From Heterohyrax brucei (Eukaryota; Chordata; Mammalia; Hyracoidea; Procaviidae): 64,000 nucleotides of DNA. The notes under the pieces were generated by a model. The model worked only from the letters and a program-made list of their open reading frames with translations. It did no database searches and was not told where the DNA came from. The DNA is taken from positions 12,370,001 to 12,434,000 of the forward strand of contig CM053154.1 of assembly GCA_028571685.1 (NCBI GenBank). Direction: 5' to 3'. This document shows, in pieces, positions 9,588 to 19,358 of this stretch (its first letter is position 1; each line of letters opens with the position of its first letter). Made by a program: the position numbers and the translations under genes.

Positions 9588-10030
9588 GCAAGACAGTTCA
9601 TTTTGCTTCCCGTAGTGTCGGCTGAGGCTCCTTGACCTGGGGTGCTCAGGAAAGATGCACTTTCAAGGTAGCACAGTCATAGGGCTGGTAACTTGGTACT
9701 GGCTGTTCCCCAAGAGATCAGTCCAGCCAGAGGCCTCGGTTTCTCTCCATATGGGACGCTTCATGGGCTTCCCCATCTTCTTCACGGTGTGGTGACTGGG
9801 TTCCAGGGCATGGCATTTTTGTCACCTGTCTCAGGAATCACACAGCCTCTTGTCCACAAACTCTCGTGGTTGAGGCTGACTCAAAGACCCACCCACTTTC
9901 ACAGAAGGAGGTCATAGACTCCAGACTTTGGTAAGGAAGTGGCAAGCTTCTGGAAGAGCATATGGGATAGGTAATGTCATTGACACCATCCTTAGACAAT
10001 ACAATATGGCCACAAATTACATTCCCCCAA

Positions 10031-10777
10031 CATGTAAAATATACTAATGCCCTCACCCAAGACTGTCCATCCTGGTAGCATCCCATTATGGCCTCAGGTT
10101 CAGGCTCAGCATCCAGGATCTCATTATCTAAGGCAAGTCCAGGTGATGATGAGGCTTCTCGAATGCAGCGCCTTGTGGACCATTCACTGAGACTAATTCT
10201 CAGCCTGAAGACCTATGAGCTAAAGAGCCACATTATCTACCCCCAGTTGGTGAGGAGCTATGGCCAAAGTTCCTAAAGAGGCCACCCAGGCAGACACAGG
10301 ATTGTGGTTCAAAATTCAAGCGGAGGCTGACACTCTTTATACCTAAGAATTTAGTTACAAATCAAGCACTCAGACTGCTCAATAAAAGCTGTCCTATTCT
10401 CCTACCTCAACGACTGTGCCTGCAGAATGACAAAATCTAAATATGTGTAAAGTTTGGTTTTAAATGTAATTGAAAGTCGGCAAAATATCTGAGACAACTG
10501 AATTAGTTATTGCACATATCTAGGGATTCTACTGATGAGCTAGTGACATTTGGATAAATAAGAACACACACACCATTCATCAACTGCATGGACTTCACAA
10601 ATGGTATTTTTACTTCAGTTCAGTCAAATCATAATTATATTTCCAGGATATGGATTTTCATGTAATTTATGTTTTATTGATAGCAATAATCTAAAGATTG
10701 AATAACCAAAATTAAATAATACTTAGTGTCAAAATTAAAGTAAATTTTTATTCGAAATGTAAATTAAAAGGAAACAA
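10031..10777. other. Intergenic, possible LTR remnant
   Basis: 10,270-10,430 contains CTCAATAAAAGCTGTCC then CTCCTACCTCAACGAC, which fits the R/U5 end of an old LTR. 10,440-10,770 is AT-rich with no recognised element. Confidence 0.35.
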
Positions 10778-10932
10778 AAACCACTGCTGTGAGTCAGGTC
10801 TGACTCATAGAGACCCTAGAGGTCAGAGTAGAACTGCCCTATAGAGTTTCCAAGGAGTGCCTGGCAGATATGAACCGCCGACCTTTTGGTTAGTAGACAC
10901 AGTACTTAACCCACTACACCACCATGGCTTCC
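10778..10932 (-). repeat. AfroSINE, short form
   Basis: CCACTGCTGTGAGTCAGGTC through GAACCGCCGACCTTTTGG to CACCACCATGG. Confidence 0.85.
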
Positions 10933-11019
10933 TCAAAAGAAAACAGACTTTGAAAATTAACATTATTTTTATGTTTTCAAAATAGGATATTTTTCTTCTA
11001 AAAGAGTTCAAAGTTTACA

Positions 11020-11128
11020 TTATGTGTGTGTAGATATATGTGTGTGTATACATATATATATACACATATATATGCATGCATACATATACACACATATACA
11101 TATATGTATATATATATGAGCCCTTAGC
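11020..11128. repeat. Compound TG/TA microsatellite
   Basis: Alternating purine-pyrimidine tract of TGTGTG, TATATA and GCATGCATAC blocks, over 100 bp. It could adopt Z-DNA or cruciform structure. Confidence 0.9.
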
Positions 11129-11139
11129 TTTGGCACTTG

Positions 11140-11298
11140 GCTAGGAAACCCTGAGTGAGTTAAGTGCTAGGTCTGCTAACTAAGAGGTCGACAGTTCAAA
11201 ATTCACCAGGTGCTCCTTGGAAACTGTATAGGGCAGTTCTACTCTGACCTCTAGGGTCACTATGAGTCGGACCCAACTGGACGGACACCAGTGAGTTT
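11140..11298 (+). repeat. AfroSINE, short form
   Basis: First of two SINEs in direct tandem: head TGAGTTAAGTGC, GCTAACTAAGAGGTCG, tail ATGAGTCGGACCCAACTGG. Confidence 0.85.
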
Positions 11299-11460
11299 AT
11301 GAGCCCTGGTGGTGCAGTGGTTAAGAGCTACAGCTGCTATCTAAAACTTTGGCAGTTCCAATCCACCAGTCGATCCAGATAAACCCTATGGGGCAGTTAT
11401 ACACTGTCCTACAGGGCCATTATGAGTCAGACTTGACTCAACAGCAACAGATTTATATAG
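11299..11460 (+). repeat. AfroSINE, short form
   Basis: Directly abuts the previous copy: GCCCTGGTGGTGCAGTGG to ACTCAACAGCAACAGATTT. The second probably inserted into the first one's tail. Confidence 0.85.
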
Positions 11461-11595
11461 ACAAAATGTAAGTGCATATATACACACACATACATATACA
11501 TGATGAAAGATATAAATTTTAAATAATGAATATGAAAACTTTGAATCAAGAGTATTTAAGGCTGAAATTTTGCTTAATATTTGAAAATATACCCT

Positions 11596-11795
11596 CTGCT
11601 CACTGCCATCGAGTTGATTCTGACTCATAGCAGTCCTGTAGGATACAGTAGAACTGCCCCCCTCAGTTTTCCTAGACTGTAATCTTGACAGAAAGGGACT
11701 GCCACATCTTTCTCCCTGGGAGCAGCTGGTGGATTCTAACCACTGACCTTTCTGTTAGCAACTGGGTGCCTAACCACTGCACCACCAGGATCCCT
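11596..11795 (-). repeat. AfroSINE, long form
   Basis: Retains the middle block (CTGTAATCTTGAC, CTGCCACATCTTTCTCCC) and ends ACCACTGCACCACCAGG. Confidence 0.85.
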
Positions 11796-12365
11796 CTGAA
11801 AATCTAACCAAAGTATGTTAGACATATTTTACAGAAGTAAAACTATTCATAATTCAAGTATGCCATTTTCCTCTAGTTGTATGTGTAAATAGGTATCGTG
11901 CATCACGCATTTATATCAAGACCTACATATATGTAAACTTATGAACATGCATTATTTTAATATTGCAAGATATTCCTCATCTACCACTTGCAACCCCTGC
12001 AAATAATGTGCTAATTTATGAGGACCTCTGGAACCAAGAGCTGGAATGCAAAAGGCAGCAAGAAAATGAATGTTTGGTACTACTGGGAGACAGTAACTCT
12101 TTATGCAAGAATCATTTGCAAGTTAATTAAAAATAAATTCATTAAATTGCTTTTTCTTTCCCTCAGTGCTCTGCTGCTGAAATCACTCTTCCACTCCAAT
12201 GAAGACCTAACATCACAGTAACTCCCAGCATTTGCTGCTTTTACGTCCTGTTGCCTTTTACTTCAAGGGCTTGGGCAGCAGATAGAGAGACGCATTCCCC
12301 GGTGCCCTATATGGCACCAGTCAGGAAAGCGGTCACTGGTGGGTTCTGCTGGGCTGGTGACCAAT
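11796..12365. other. Intergenic, no recognised feature
   Basis: AT-rich at first, then about 12,220-12,365 GC-richer. The 67-codon frame at 12,018-12,221 has no recognisable motif and no support as a gene. Confidence 0.4.
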
Positions 12366-12560
12366 ACAAGGAGCTCTGGTAGTGCAGTGGTTAAAGGAGC
12401 TCAGCTGCTAACCGAAATTTTGGCAGTTTGATCCCACCAGTGGCTTCTCCGGAGAAAGATGTAGCAGTCTGCTTCTGTACGGAAACCCTACGGGACATTC
12501 TATTCTGTTCTATAGGATCACTGTGAGTCAGAATCAGCTCAATGGTAGTAGGTTGCTTGA
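12366..12560 (+). repeat. AfroSINE, long form
   Basis: GAGCTCTGGTAGTGCAGTGG head; keeps GGAGAAAGATGTAGCAGTCT, part of the block missing from the short form; tail GAGTCAGAATCAGCTC. Confidence 0.85.
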
Positions 12561-12612
12561 AGGTTCTTTTTTTGTTGTTTTATGTTGAGTACTAGTTACT
12601 ATGCTACTCATA

Positions 12613-12765
12613 ACCAAAAACTCATTGCCTTCAAGTTAATTCCAACTCAGAGTGACCTTCAAGGACAGAGTACAACTGCCGGGTAGGGTTTCCAAGGAGC
12701 AGCTGGTAGAACCACTGACTTTTGCTTAGCAGCTGAATACTTAATCACAGTGCCACTAGGGCCCT
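12613..12765 (-). repeat. AfroSINE, short form
   Basis: CATTGCCTTCAAGTTAATTCC through GGTTTCCAAGGAGCAGCTGG to CACAGTGCCACTAGGGCCC. Confidence 0.8.
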
Positions 12766-12837
12766 ATTGCTGTGCTACAGAGCCACCCATTTGTTCTTTG
12801 ATAATTGTGTGTGTGTGTGTTTATGATACACTGTTGT

Positions 12838-13038
12838 TGTCATTGTTGTTAAGTGCTGCTGAGTTTATTCCCACTCAGAGCAACCCTACACGACAGCAGA
12901 ATCACCCCACTGGGTGTCTAAGGCTGTAGTCTTTATGAGAGCAGGTGGCCAGGTCTATTCGCCCACTGAGCCATAGGTGGGTCCAACCTTTTGGTTAGAG
13001 CTGAGCACTTAACCACTGTGCCACCAAGGGCTCCTTTA
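12838..13038 (-). repeat. AfroSINE, long form
   Basis: GTTGTTAAGTGCTGCTGAG, AGCAACCCTACACGACAGCA, a middle block (CTGTAGTCTTTATGAGAGCA) and head complement ACCACTGTGCCACCAAGG. Confidence 0.8.
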
Positions 13039-13047
13039 ATGATCTAT

Positions 13048-13208
13048 AAAACCCACGTGCCATTGAGTCACTTCCAACTCATAGCAACCCTGTAAGACAG
13101 AGTAGAACTGTCCCATAGGCTTTCCAAGGATAGTCTGGTGGATTCAAACAGCCAGCTTTGCAGTCAGCATCTGTTGCTCTTACCCCTCCCTGCCACTAGG
13201 ATTTCCTT
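13048..13208 (-). repeat. AfroSINE, short form
   Basis: CGTGCCATTGAGTCACTTCC through AACTGTCCCATAGGCTTTCC to CTGCCACTAGGATTTCC. Third antisense SINE in a row. Confidence 0.8.
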
Positions 13209-13514
13209 GGGATCTCCAGGACTCTTTAAAGCCTTGAGTTTGTGCAAAGGTCCCACTTGTCCAGATCTAAAAGGCAGCAACATCCATGATCTTGCTCTTA
13301 AAATTTCAGTCTAAATAGCCTTGCTTTTTTTATATAGCTATCTTTTAAATTAAGTTTTAATCAAAGAAGTAAGTGGTGCATAAATGTATTTTAGATTTTT
13401 AAACAGCTTGCCCTTCCCTCACCACACTGTGATAAGTTTGGTTACAAGCATAGGATGAATCTTTCTAAATACACTGCATGTTCACACAGTGCCAGACATT
13501 GTTTTCATCATTTT
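13209..13514. other. Intergenic, no recognised feature
   Basis: Between the SINE cluster and an L1 tail. Nothing recognised. Confidence 0.4.
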
Positions 13515-14205
13515 GAAATTGTGATTAAGTGAAAGTTTACAATCCAAATCAATTTTGCATAGCTGCCTCTCTGCAACTCTATCTGCTCTCCTCACCCTGT
13601 GACGGCACACTCTTCTTTTTCACTCTTTACTCAGTATCTACTTCTATTTGTCCCTTCCTCTCCACCCTCTCCTCTCCCCTCTGGAAAGGAACCAGTAGGA
13701 CAGCCCTAGTGTGTATATGCCAAGTGCCAAGCCAAGTGCTGTCGAGTCGGATCCGACACACATGTATATGTGTATATATAAAACCATAAAGTACACACTC
13801 CACATGCTCGCTCTTTGTCCCCAAGTCCAGTCCATTCTTTAGCTGAAGTGTTGACTTCAGTACTAGTTTGAGGCCCAGACTAACAGCAGGTCTAGAGGCC
13901 ACGTTCCCAGGGGACCCTACGGCCTGTCAGATCATCAATTCTGGCCTTTTAATAGAGTTCTCGATTTGCACACTTCTTTGTCTTATGCTACGTCAGGAAC
14001 ACTATACTGTGTCTAGTCACAGCTGTCTTTGGTAGTGACTGATGCTGTCTGGTTCCTCTGGTCTCATGCTGATGTAGTGCCCCAATCATATGGCCCCTTC
14101 TGTCTCCTGGGCTCATTTGCCTCATGTCTTTGACGTTTTTGGCCGTCATCAGTTTCAGGGGGGTTGGGAACCAATCATCTTTTCTAACTCTCACAGTAAC
14201 CCCAT
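13515..14205 (-). repeat. L1 3'UTR, antisense
   Basis: Aligns block by block with 46,545-47,150: AAGTTTACAATCCAAATCAA end, CTCCACCCTCTCCTC, CCAGTCCATTCTTTAG, AGATCATCAATTCTGGCC, TGCTACGTCAGGAACACTA, GGGGGTTGGGAACCAA. Contains a 43-bp insertion at 13,720-13,762. Confidence 0.75.
13720..13762 (-). mobile_element. Mini-insertion related to the AfroSINE tail
   Basis: Antisense unit containing GTCGAGTCGGATCCGAC and AGCCAAGTGC, flanked by TGTATATG on both sides (13,712-13,719 and 13,763-13,770). The related L1 at 46.7 kb lacks it. Only about the last 40 nt of a SINE-like unit is present. Confidence 0.65.
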
Positions 14206-14224
14206 GAGATAGGGGCCTTACTCA

Positions 14225-14441
14225 CATGTATCTACTTGCCAAAGCCCATCACCCACAAAGACCTCTGTGAGCAAAGCCACAAGCCTATGTGATGGTGGGC
14301 AGACGCATCACCCCTGACATATTTCTGGCCGTATATTTTTCATCCTAATTAAACTCTCCTCAAAAATACCCCCTCATTTCCCAGCACAAGGACAAACGCT
14401 AAGCCCGGGAACATCCAGCCTGGGAACACCCAGCCCAGGAA
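14225..14441 (+). pseudogene. ERV envelope 3'-end remnant
   Basis: Sense homologue of 7,621-7,860 (shared CCCATCACCCACA, GATGGTGGGC, GACATATTTCTGGCCGTA, CCTCATTTCCCAGCACAAGG). Encodes the same hydrophobic span with substitutions, no long frame, and runs into the LTR. Confidence 0.5.
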
Positions 14442-15039
14442 TGCCAAGGCTGGCCCAGCCCCGCTGACTTCCCCCAACTGCACATCCACCCCTGCATATA
14501 AAAAGAATTACCCTTCTTAGAACAGTTTAAGAAAGGCATAGGGTGGAGGATGGTGGTTGTTTACTGTCCCCACAGGAAGAGATAAAGAGCAAAGTGGGAA
14601 CAAATAGAGATTATAACTTTTAGACCCCTCCTCCTGTACCTTTTAACCTTGAGGTATTGGTAGAGCTGATTGACCTCGGGGCATAACTTTGTTTTCACTG
14701 TCAATTATCACCACAACACACCTGCCTCAGGCCATTAATCTAGAAGGCCTTGACAATTAACAAGAAAAAAACCACGAGGTTTCGGTTTCAAGTTAGCCAA
14801 TAGCTTGTGTGGTCAGGGGGCAGGGTGAAAATCACGTCACCTCAAGTTAGCCAATAGCTTGTGTGGTCAGGAGGCAGGGTGAAAATCACGTCACTTCGAC
14901 TATAAAAATAAAGAAAGACCTTTTCGGGCTGCCATTTCTCCAAAACTCTTTCCTGTGTTTCTCAATTCATTTCCTCACTGACGCCGTTTACCTCCCTCTG
15001 TGGGGCCCCCCAAAAAGTTGTCGGGGCTGGCTCCTGGCA
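14442..15039 (+). repeat. ERV LTR (family E), sense, with duplicated U3 enhancer
   Basis: Starts TGCCAAGGCTGG and ends GGCTGGCTCCTGGCA. TATA box TATAAAAA at 14,901-14,908 overlaps poly(A) signal AATAAA at 14,907-14,912, as in the inverted copy at 6,874. Just upstream is a 54-bp tandem duplication (14,788-14,895). The 5' boundary is inferred from matching ends. Confidence 0.75.
14788..14895 (+). promoter_or_regulatory. Tandem 54-bp U3 repeat with CCAAT and CRE-like sites
   Basis: Two copies, 14,788-14,841 and 14,842-14,895, differ at one internal base. Each contains GTTAGCCAATAGC (CCAAT box) and ATCACGTCAC (complement GTGACGTGA, CRE-like). The inverted LTR has a single diverged copy. Such duplications are typical retroviral enhancers. 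Confidence 0.75.
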
Positions 15040-15406
15040 TCTACTTCAAGAAGACTATTGTCAACTCAAGGGAGTTTGGGGGCTGATGAGGAAAATGACC
15101 AGACTGCCAGAGAACAGCTCCTCACAACAATCAATTTATTGAGGCCAATACATGGACAGCAGTGTGCAAGGCAGAGGGTCTCCTATAGCAAAAGGTCTCC
15201 CAGTGAAGCAGGGAGTCACAAGAAGGGGAAGAGGGCAAGGAAAGAGAAGAGATGCCGTGCTCTTCTGCAGCAGGATGGGAGTTCCCTGAATCACAGAGCT
15301 CCAATGACAACAGCAACTTGGATGTCCTTATAACTGTAGGATTTCATCTTATCTGTGGCTAGCAAATGTTGGGCATAGTTTTGCAGGATGTGTAAAACAG
15401 ACAAGC
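15040..15406. other. Intergenic, unassigned
   Basis: Follows the LTR end without an obvious primer-binding site. 15,110-15,330 has a possible antisense LTR-like look (CAATTTATTGAGG), not supported further. The 156-codon frame here spans LTR and flank and is not a gene. Confidence 0.35.
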
Positions 15407-15555
15407 TCTAAAACCCATTGCCATGGAGTCGATCGCAACTCCGAGATCCTATAGGTCAGAGAAGAACTGCCCCACAGAGTTTCCAAAGAGTGTCTGGTAG
15501 ATTCGAACTGCCAACCTTTCAGTTAGCAGCTGTAGCTCTTAACTACTATGTCATT
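15407..15555 (-). repeat. AfroSINE, short form
   Basis: CCCATTGCCATGGAGTCGAT through GAACTGCCAACCTTTCAG to TAACTACTATGTCATT. Confidence 0.85.
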
Positions 15556-15559
15556 TAGT

Positions 15560-15960
15560 GGTTAATGACATGAGACTGCCATTTCACCCACCATATGAAG
15601 GGACCATTTCACCCACTCCACTAATTACACCATCTTGCCAGCCCTACAACTATCTGAATTTGCACCACTACTGGGGATCTGGGGCAACGCTGGTGGCATA
15701 GTGGTTAAGTGTTACATCTGCTAACCAGAAGGTTGGCGGTTCAGATCCACTAAGTGCTCTTTGGGAACTCTATGGAGCAGTTCTACTCTGTCTTACAGGA
15801 TTGCTACGAGTTGGAATCAATTCAGTGGCACTGAGTTTGGTTTTTTTTTTTGGTTTGGACTGAGGATCTGGAGTCCCTGGGTGGTGCAAACAATCAGGGG
15901 TGTCACTTCAGAATGACTGGAGGTATAACAAATGAGTGGCAATAGCAGGCCTTTTGGGTA
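15560..15960. repeat. Unnamed repeat, copy 1, interrupted by a SINE
   Basis: Shares TTTCACCCACTCCACTAA, ACCATCTT-CCAGCCCTAC, ACTAT-TGAATTTGCA and GGATCTGGAG with 20,757-20,950. Here the unit is split by a SINE with duplicated GGATCTGG at the junctions. Confidence 0.7.
15687..15863 (+). repeat. AfroSINE, short form, with empty-site counterpart
   Basis: CGCTGGTGGCATAGTGG to GAGTTGGAATCAATTCAG and a T-rich tail. Target duplication GGATCTGG flanks it; the homologous site at 20,866 is unoccupied. Confidence 0.85.
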
Positions 15961-18124
15961 GTGGGTCTCAGCTTGTGATTAAGAAGTAAAGAAGCTGGGC
16001 CAACACTCAGAGGTGTCGACTAGGATTTGCAGCAACGAGAGAGCATTTGTGTGTGTGTGACAGAAAATGTATCAAACTTACAGCTTAGACCTAAAACTTA
16101 TCTTTTTCCCTTAATATGTCCTCGTGTTAGGATACTGAGATCACTCTTTCCTTCATAACAGCAAGGGGGGCATGTAAGCAAAATCATATTGGGGAAGAAA
16201 CAAGATTTTTCTAAAGATCTTCAAGGTCTGCTATTTACCACGGTTTCTCATTTGTTAATTTCTAATTACTTTTCTGCTTTCTGAGATCCACAGGTAATTA
16301 GCCACTAAGCGAAGGGTCACATGCTCAGTCGGCCAAGGGAAAAACCTCCCTGAGCAAAAACTCCAATTTGTTGTGTGCTATTTTTCTCCTGGGAGAAACA
16401 TGACAGCTTTCTAAATGAAAAAGGGGCAAAAGTCCCATCAGGCTGCTTCAGGATGATTTTCTAATAAACGCAAATTAGGAAGCGGAAATTGGAATGCCCA
16501 CACAAGGATTCTTTAATTAAAGAACGCGTTTGACTTAGCATCAAGCTACCAAAGTGTCAGTTTGTCTCAGACCCTTGGTCCACCTCCAGCACCAGCACCC
16601 CAATACTGCCAGAAATTCTCTCTTGCCTTCTGAATTGTCTAAAGCTCCCCCATCCCATTCCCCAATTATTCATTCCTTTTCCCCACCCCCAACCCCACTT
16701 GCTTCTCCACCTCATAAACAGGTCTATTCCCAAATGAAGCTTTCAACTTGATCTGATGAACTGATTTCACGCTACTAAGGGAATGGCTGATATTTCTTGT
16801 CGAAGTGTCCAAAGATGGCTTGTTTTAACCCAAACAACTTTCTATTTGATAAACTAAGGCTCTTTTGAAGAGCAACTGAGAACAGGGAGAAACACTCCAC
16901 TTACTGGTCTTTATTGTTGTCAGTAGGAAAAACAAACTAGCTTATTAGTATTTACAGTGCATTAAACAAGACTTGCTGACCAGAGAGTGAGGCAGAGTAG
17001 ACCTGAACGTCAGTAAACAAAGGCTGGTGGGACAATAAACCTGCCAGCAGACACAGGAAGGAGAAAGGTGTAAAATATGGAGGGATTTCATGAAAATGGA
17101 TGTTTTTATCCTTTCTTCTTTGAAATAGCAAAGTAGAATTCACTTGCTTTGTAAATCAAGGATTCAGATTTTAGCATACTAGGATTTTTCTTTGTTTCTT
17201 CACAAAAAGAAGTACCTGGATAATTTTTCTAATTTGTCCCCAGATTTCCATTTGAGGAATTTTCCATTACCCTTGGATCCAACTCAACAGCACTTGGCTG
17301 GCTCCATAGTCAAGAAAACAGAATTCCTGAAAACCCCACTCAGCTAGGTCCTCTGTAGGTCTCTGTGCTTTTAAAGATCTCTCACCTTTATGCATAAATA
17401 GATTTATAACATTCTCTCTAGATACTTGTTTTCACTGACTAGCTTCAAAAGGGAATGTGTGTATGTGTGTGAGTGTGTAAGCTTTCTCCAGAGAGAGAAA
17501 AAAAGCTCAACAATATCTCAGGTTCCTTCTAACTTTAGAAATTCTGTGATTCCATATACAAGCCTAGCTTTAGAAAGTTAAAATCAAAAACCTCTTCCAA
17601 GTAAGAATGTATGACATATTTAATTGCAGAAGATTTGATAGCTTAGAAAGCTTTTCAAGAATTTAATTGCATCCTACTCAGGAGGTACTAAGAGAATGGA
17701 ACAAAAAATATTTATTTCTACTGGCCTTCAATGAGATTTCCTCTGAAAGGCTCCCAGGAGAAATTTTGAAGTTTTCCTTCTAGACTTATTCATCATCATT
17801 GCATAGTCTTCAATATTTACCTTTAAGAATCCTAAGCTAACTTATCATTACCTTTCAAAGTAACTGCCTTTGTGACAAATCATAGTGAGAACAGGTAAAA
17901 TAAATGCCTCTCAGCCCTTATGGACTTGAATATTTCTAAAAACAGACTCACTGTTACCTATTACTCTAACAGATTTGTTTTTAAAGCAAATACCTTTCCC
18001 AGTAATCATTTGCTTCACAACTAAACTCACCAAATATTTCCTTCAAATCATAAACTGCTTCACAGTATCTTAGATGCAGTTCTACATATATACCTTCATC
18101 TTTACAAAAATTTTCAGAAACAAA
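15961..18124. other. 2.1 kb single-copy interval; candidate conserved non-coding element
   Basis: Free of recognised interspersed repeats except a GT run (16,050) and a mini-insertion (17,270-17,303). 16,230-16,560 has an unusual density of homeodomain-type cores: GTTAATTTCTAATTAC, GGTAATTAGCC, GCAAATTAGG, CTTTAATTAAAG. That composition resembles developmental enhancers, but conservation cannot be tested here. Confidence 0.35.
17270..17303 (+). mobile_element. Mini-insertion related to the AfroSINE tail
   Basis: Sense unit TTGGATCCAACTCAACAGC then ACTTGGCTGGC, matching the units at 13,720, 47,479 and 49,262. No clear TSD. Confidence 0.5.
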
Positions 18125-18365
18125 AAATAGTAGCTAATACTCAGTGCTTCATGAAGTACTAGGCGTTGTTCTAAATCCTTGACGTTATTTTAATTTATTA
18201 ATCTTCAGATGAACCTCACAAGCTAGATAAGACTTTTCCCCATGTTACAAATGAGAAAAACAATGCTCAGAGAGGTTGAGTAACTTGTCTGGATTTATAC
18301 AACAATAAGGTGATGGAGTCAACATTCAGACACAGGTAGTCTGACCCCGGAGTCTACCTTATTAC
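18125..18365 (+). repeat. MIR element
   Basis: Near-full MIR: TAGCTAATACTCAGTGCTTC, AATCTTCAGATGAACCTCAC, TTACAAATGAGAAA, CAGAGAGGTTGAGTAACTTG, GTAGTCTGACCCCGGAG. Confidence 0.8.
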
Positions 18366-18659
18366 ATAAAACAAGGCATCCTGCAAGAATGGAACTTCAG
18401 GTACAGAAGAAGGGAAAAAGGATCAGCCACTAAGGTCAACAGATGGTTTAGCATTCTCTGAAATCACCTTAAGGTGTTAAATCATTAGTAATTATCCATT
18501 TTAAACTTTGGCGTCCATCTAAACCTAGTTTGCTGAAATCTTTAAAGTTAAAAAATAGAATCATCCTCACAGCCCTATGCAGAATCCAGTCATTCACCCT
18601 TTTCTGTGCTTCAATCATATCTGTACCACCTGCATGACTTTTCCCATATCCATGTATTA

Positions 18660-18825
18660 GCAACACTGGTAGCGCAGTAGTTAACTGCTACGTCTGCTAA
18701 CCAAAAGGGCGGCAGTTCATATCCGCCAGGCACTCCTTGGAAACTCTATAGGAAAGTTCTACTCTGTCCTGCAGAGTCACTGTGAGCCAGAATTGACTTG
18801 ACGGCAGTGAATTTGGTCTTTTGAT
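18660..18825 (+). repeat. AfroSINE, short form
   Basis: CACTGGTAGCGCAGTAG through CTGCTAACCAAAAGG to GACTTGACGGCAGTG. Confidence 0.85.
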
Positions 18826-19011
18826 ATGAGCTAACGTTTACTTAACACTGTCATTTAAATCACCACCTTATTTTAGAAAGACTTATATCTTTGAATTCAC
18901 TAATTTGGTGGGTTGATTATATTTTGTTCAACTAACTTTAAAATAAATAACTATTTAAATCGGAAAAACCATCCACATATCCTCTAAATGATCTTTTACT
19001 ACACTAGTCAT

Positions 19012-19165
19012 ACCTGGTAGCATAGTGGCTAAGTTCTGCTGTTAAACAAAAGGTTGGCAATTCAAATCTGCCAGTTGTTCCTTAGAAATCCCATGAGCTA
19101 ATTCTACTCTGTCCTATAGGGTCACTATGAATCAAAATCAACTTAATGGCAATGGGTTTGTTTTG
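19012..19165 (+). repeat. AfroSINE, short form
   Basis: CCTGGTAGCATAGTGGC to AATCAACTTAATGGCAATGG. Confidence 0.85.
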
Positions 19166-19187
19166 TCTGGGAGGGGCTCACTGTACC

Positions 19188-19358
19188 AAAGGAGCTCTGG
19201 CAGCGCAGTGGTTAAGAGTTCAGCTGTTAACCAAAAGGCTGGCAGTTGAAATCCACCAGCAGGTCCTTGGAGACCCTAGGGGACAGTTCCACTCTGTACT
19301 GTAGGGTCACTTTGAGTCGGAACCAATTCAACAGCAACAGGATTGGTTTGGTTTTCAT
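19188..19358 (+). repeat. AfroSINE, short form
   Basis: GAGCTCTGGCAGCGCAGTGG to GAGTCGGAACCAATTC and a GGTTTGG tail. Confidence 0.85.

Larger units (their letters stand above)
8925..10030. repeat. Old eutherian interspersed repeat, split by an LTR
   Basis: TTTAGTGGCTTAAAACAACAA at the start (quoted in part: GTGGCTTAAAACAACAA) and ACTGGGTTCCAGGGCATGGC with GGTCATAGACTCCA later are typical of an ancient repeat I recognise by sight but cannot name safely. Its parts are 8,925-9,003 and 9,588-10,030, separated by the LTR insertion at 9,004-9,587. Confidence 0.5.

Noticed and set aside
11140-13208. CRISPR-like or satellite array
   Set aside because: The regularly recurring motifs are independent SINE insertions in both orientations with unequal spacing.
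14863-15333. 156-codon frame
   Set aside because: Crosses the LTR U3/R/U5 and its flank; begins inside the duplicated enhancer.
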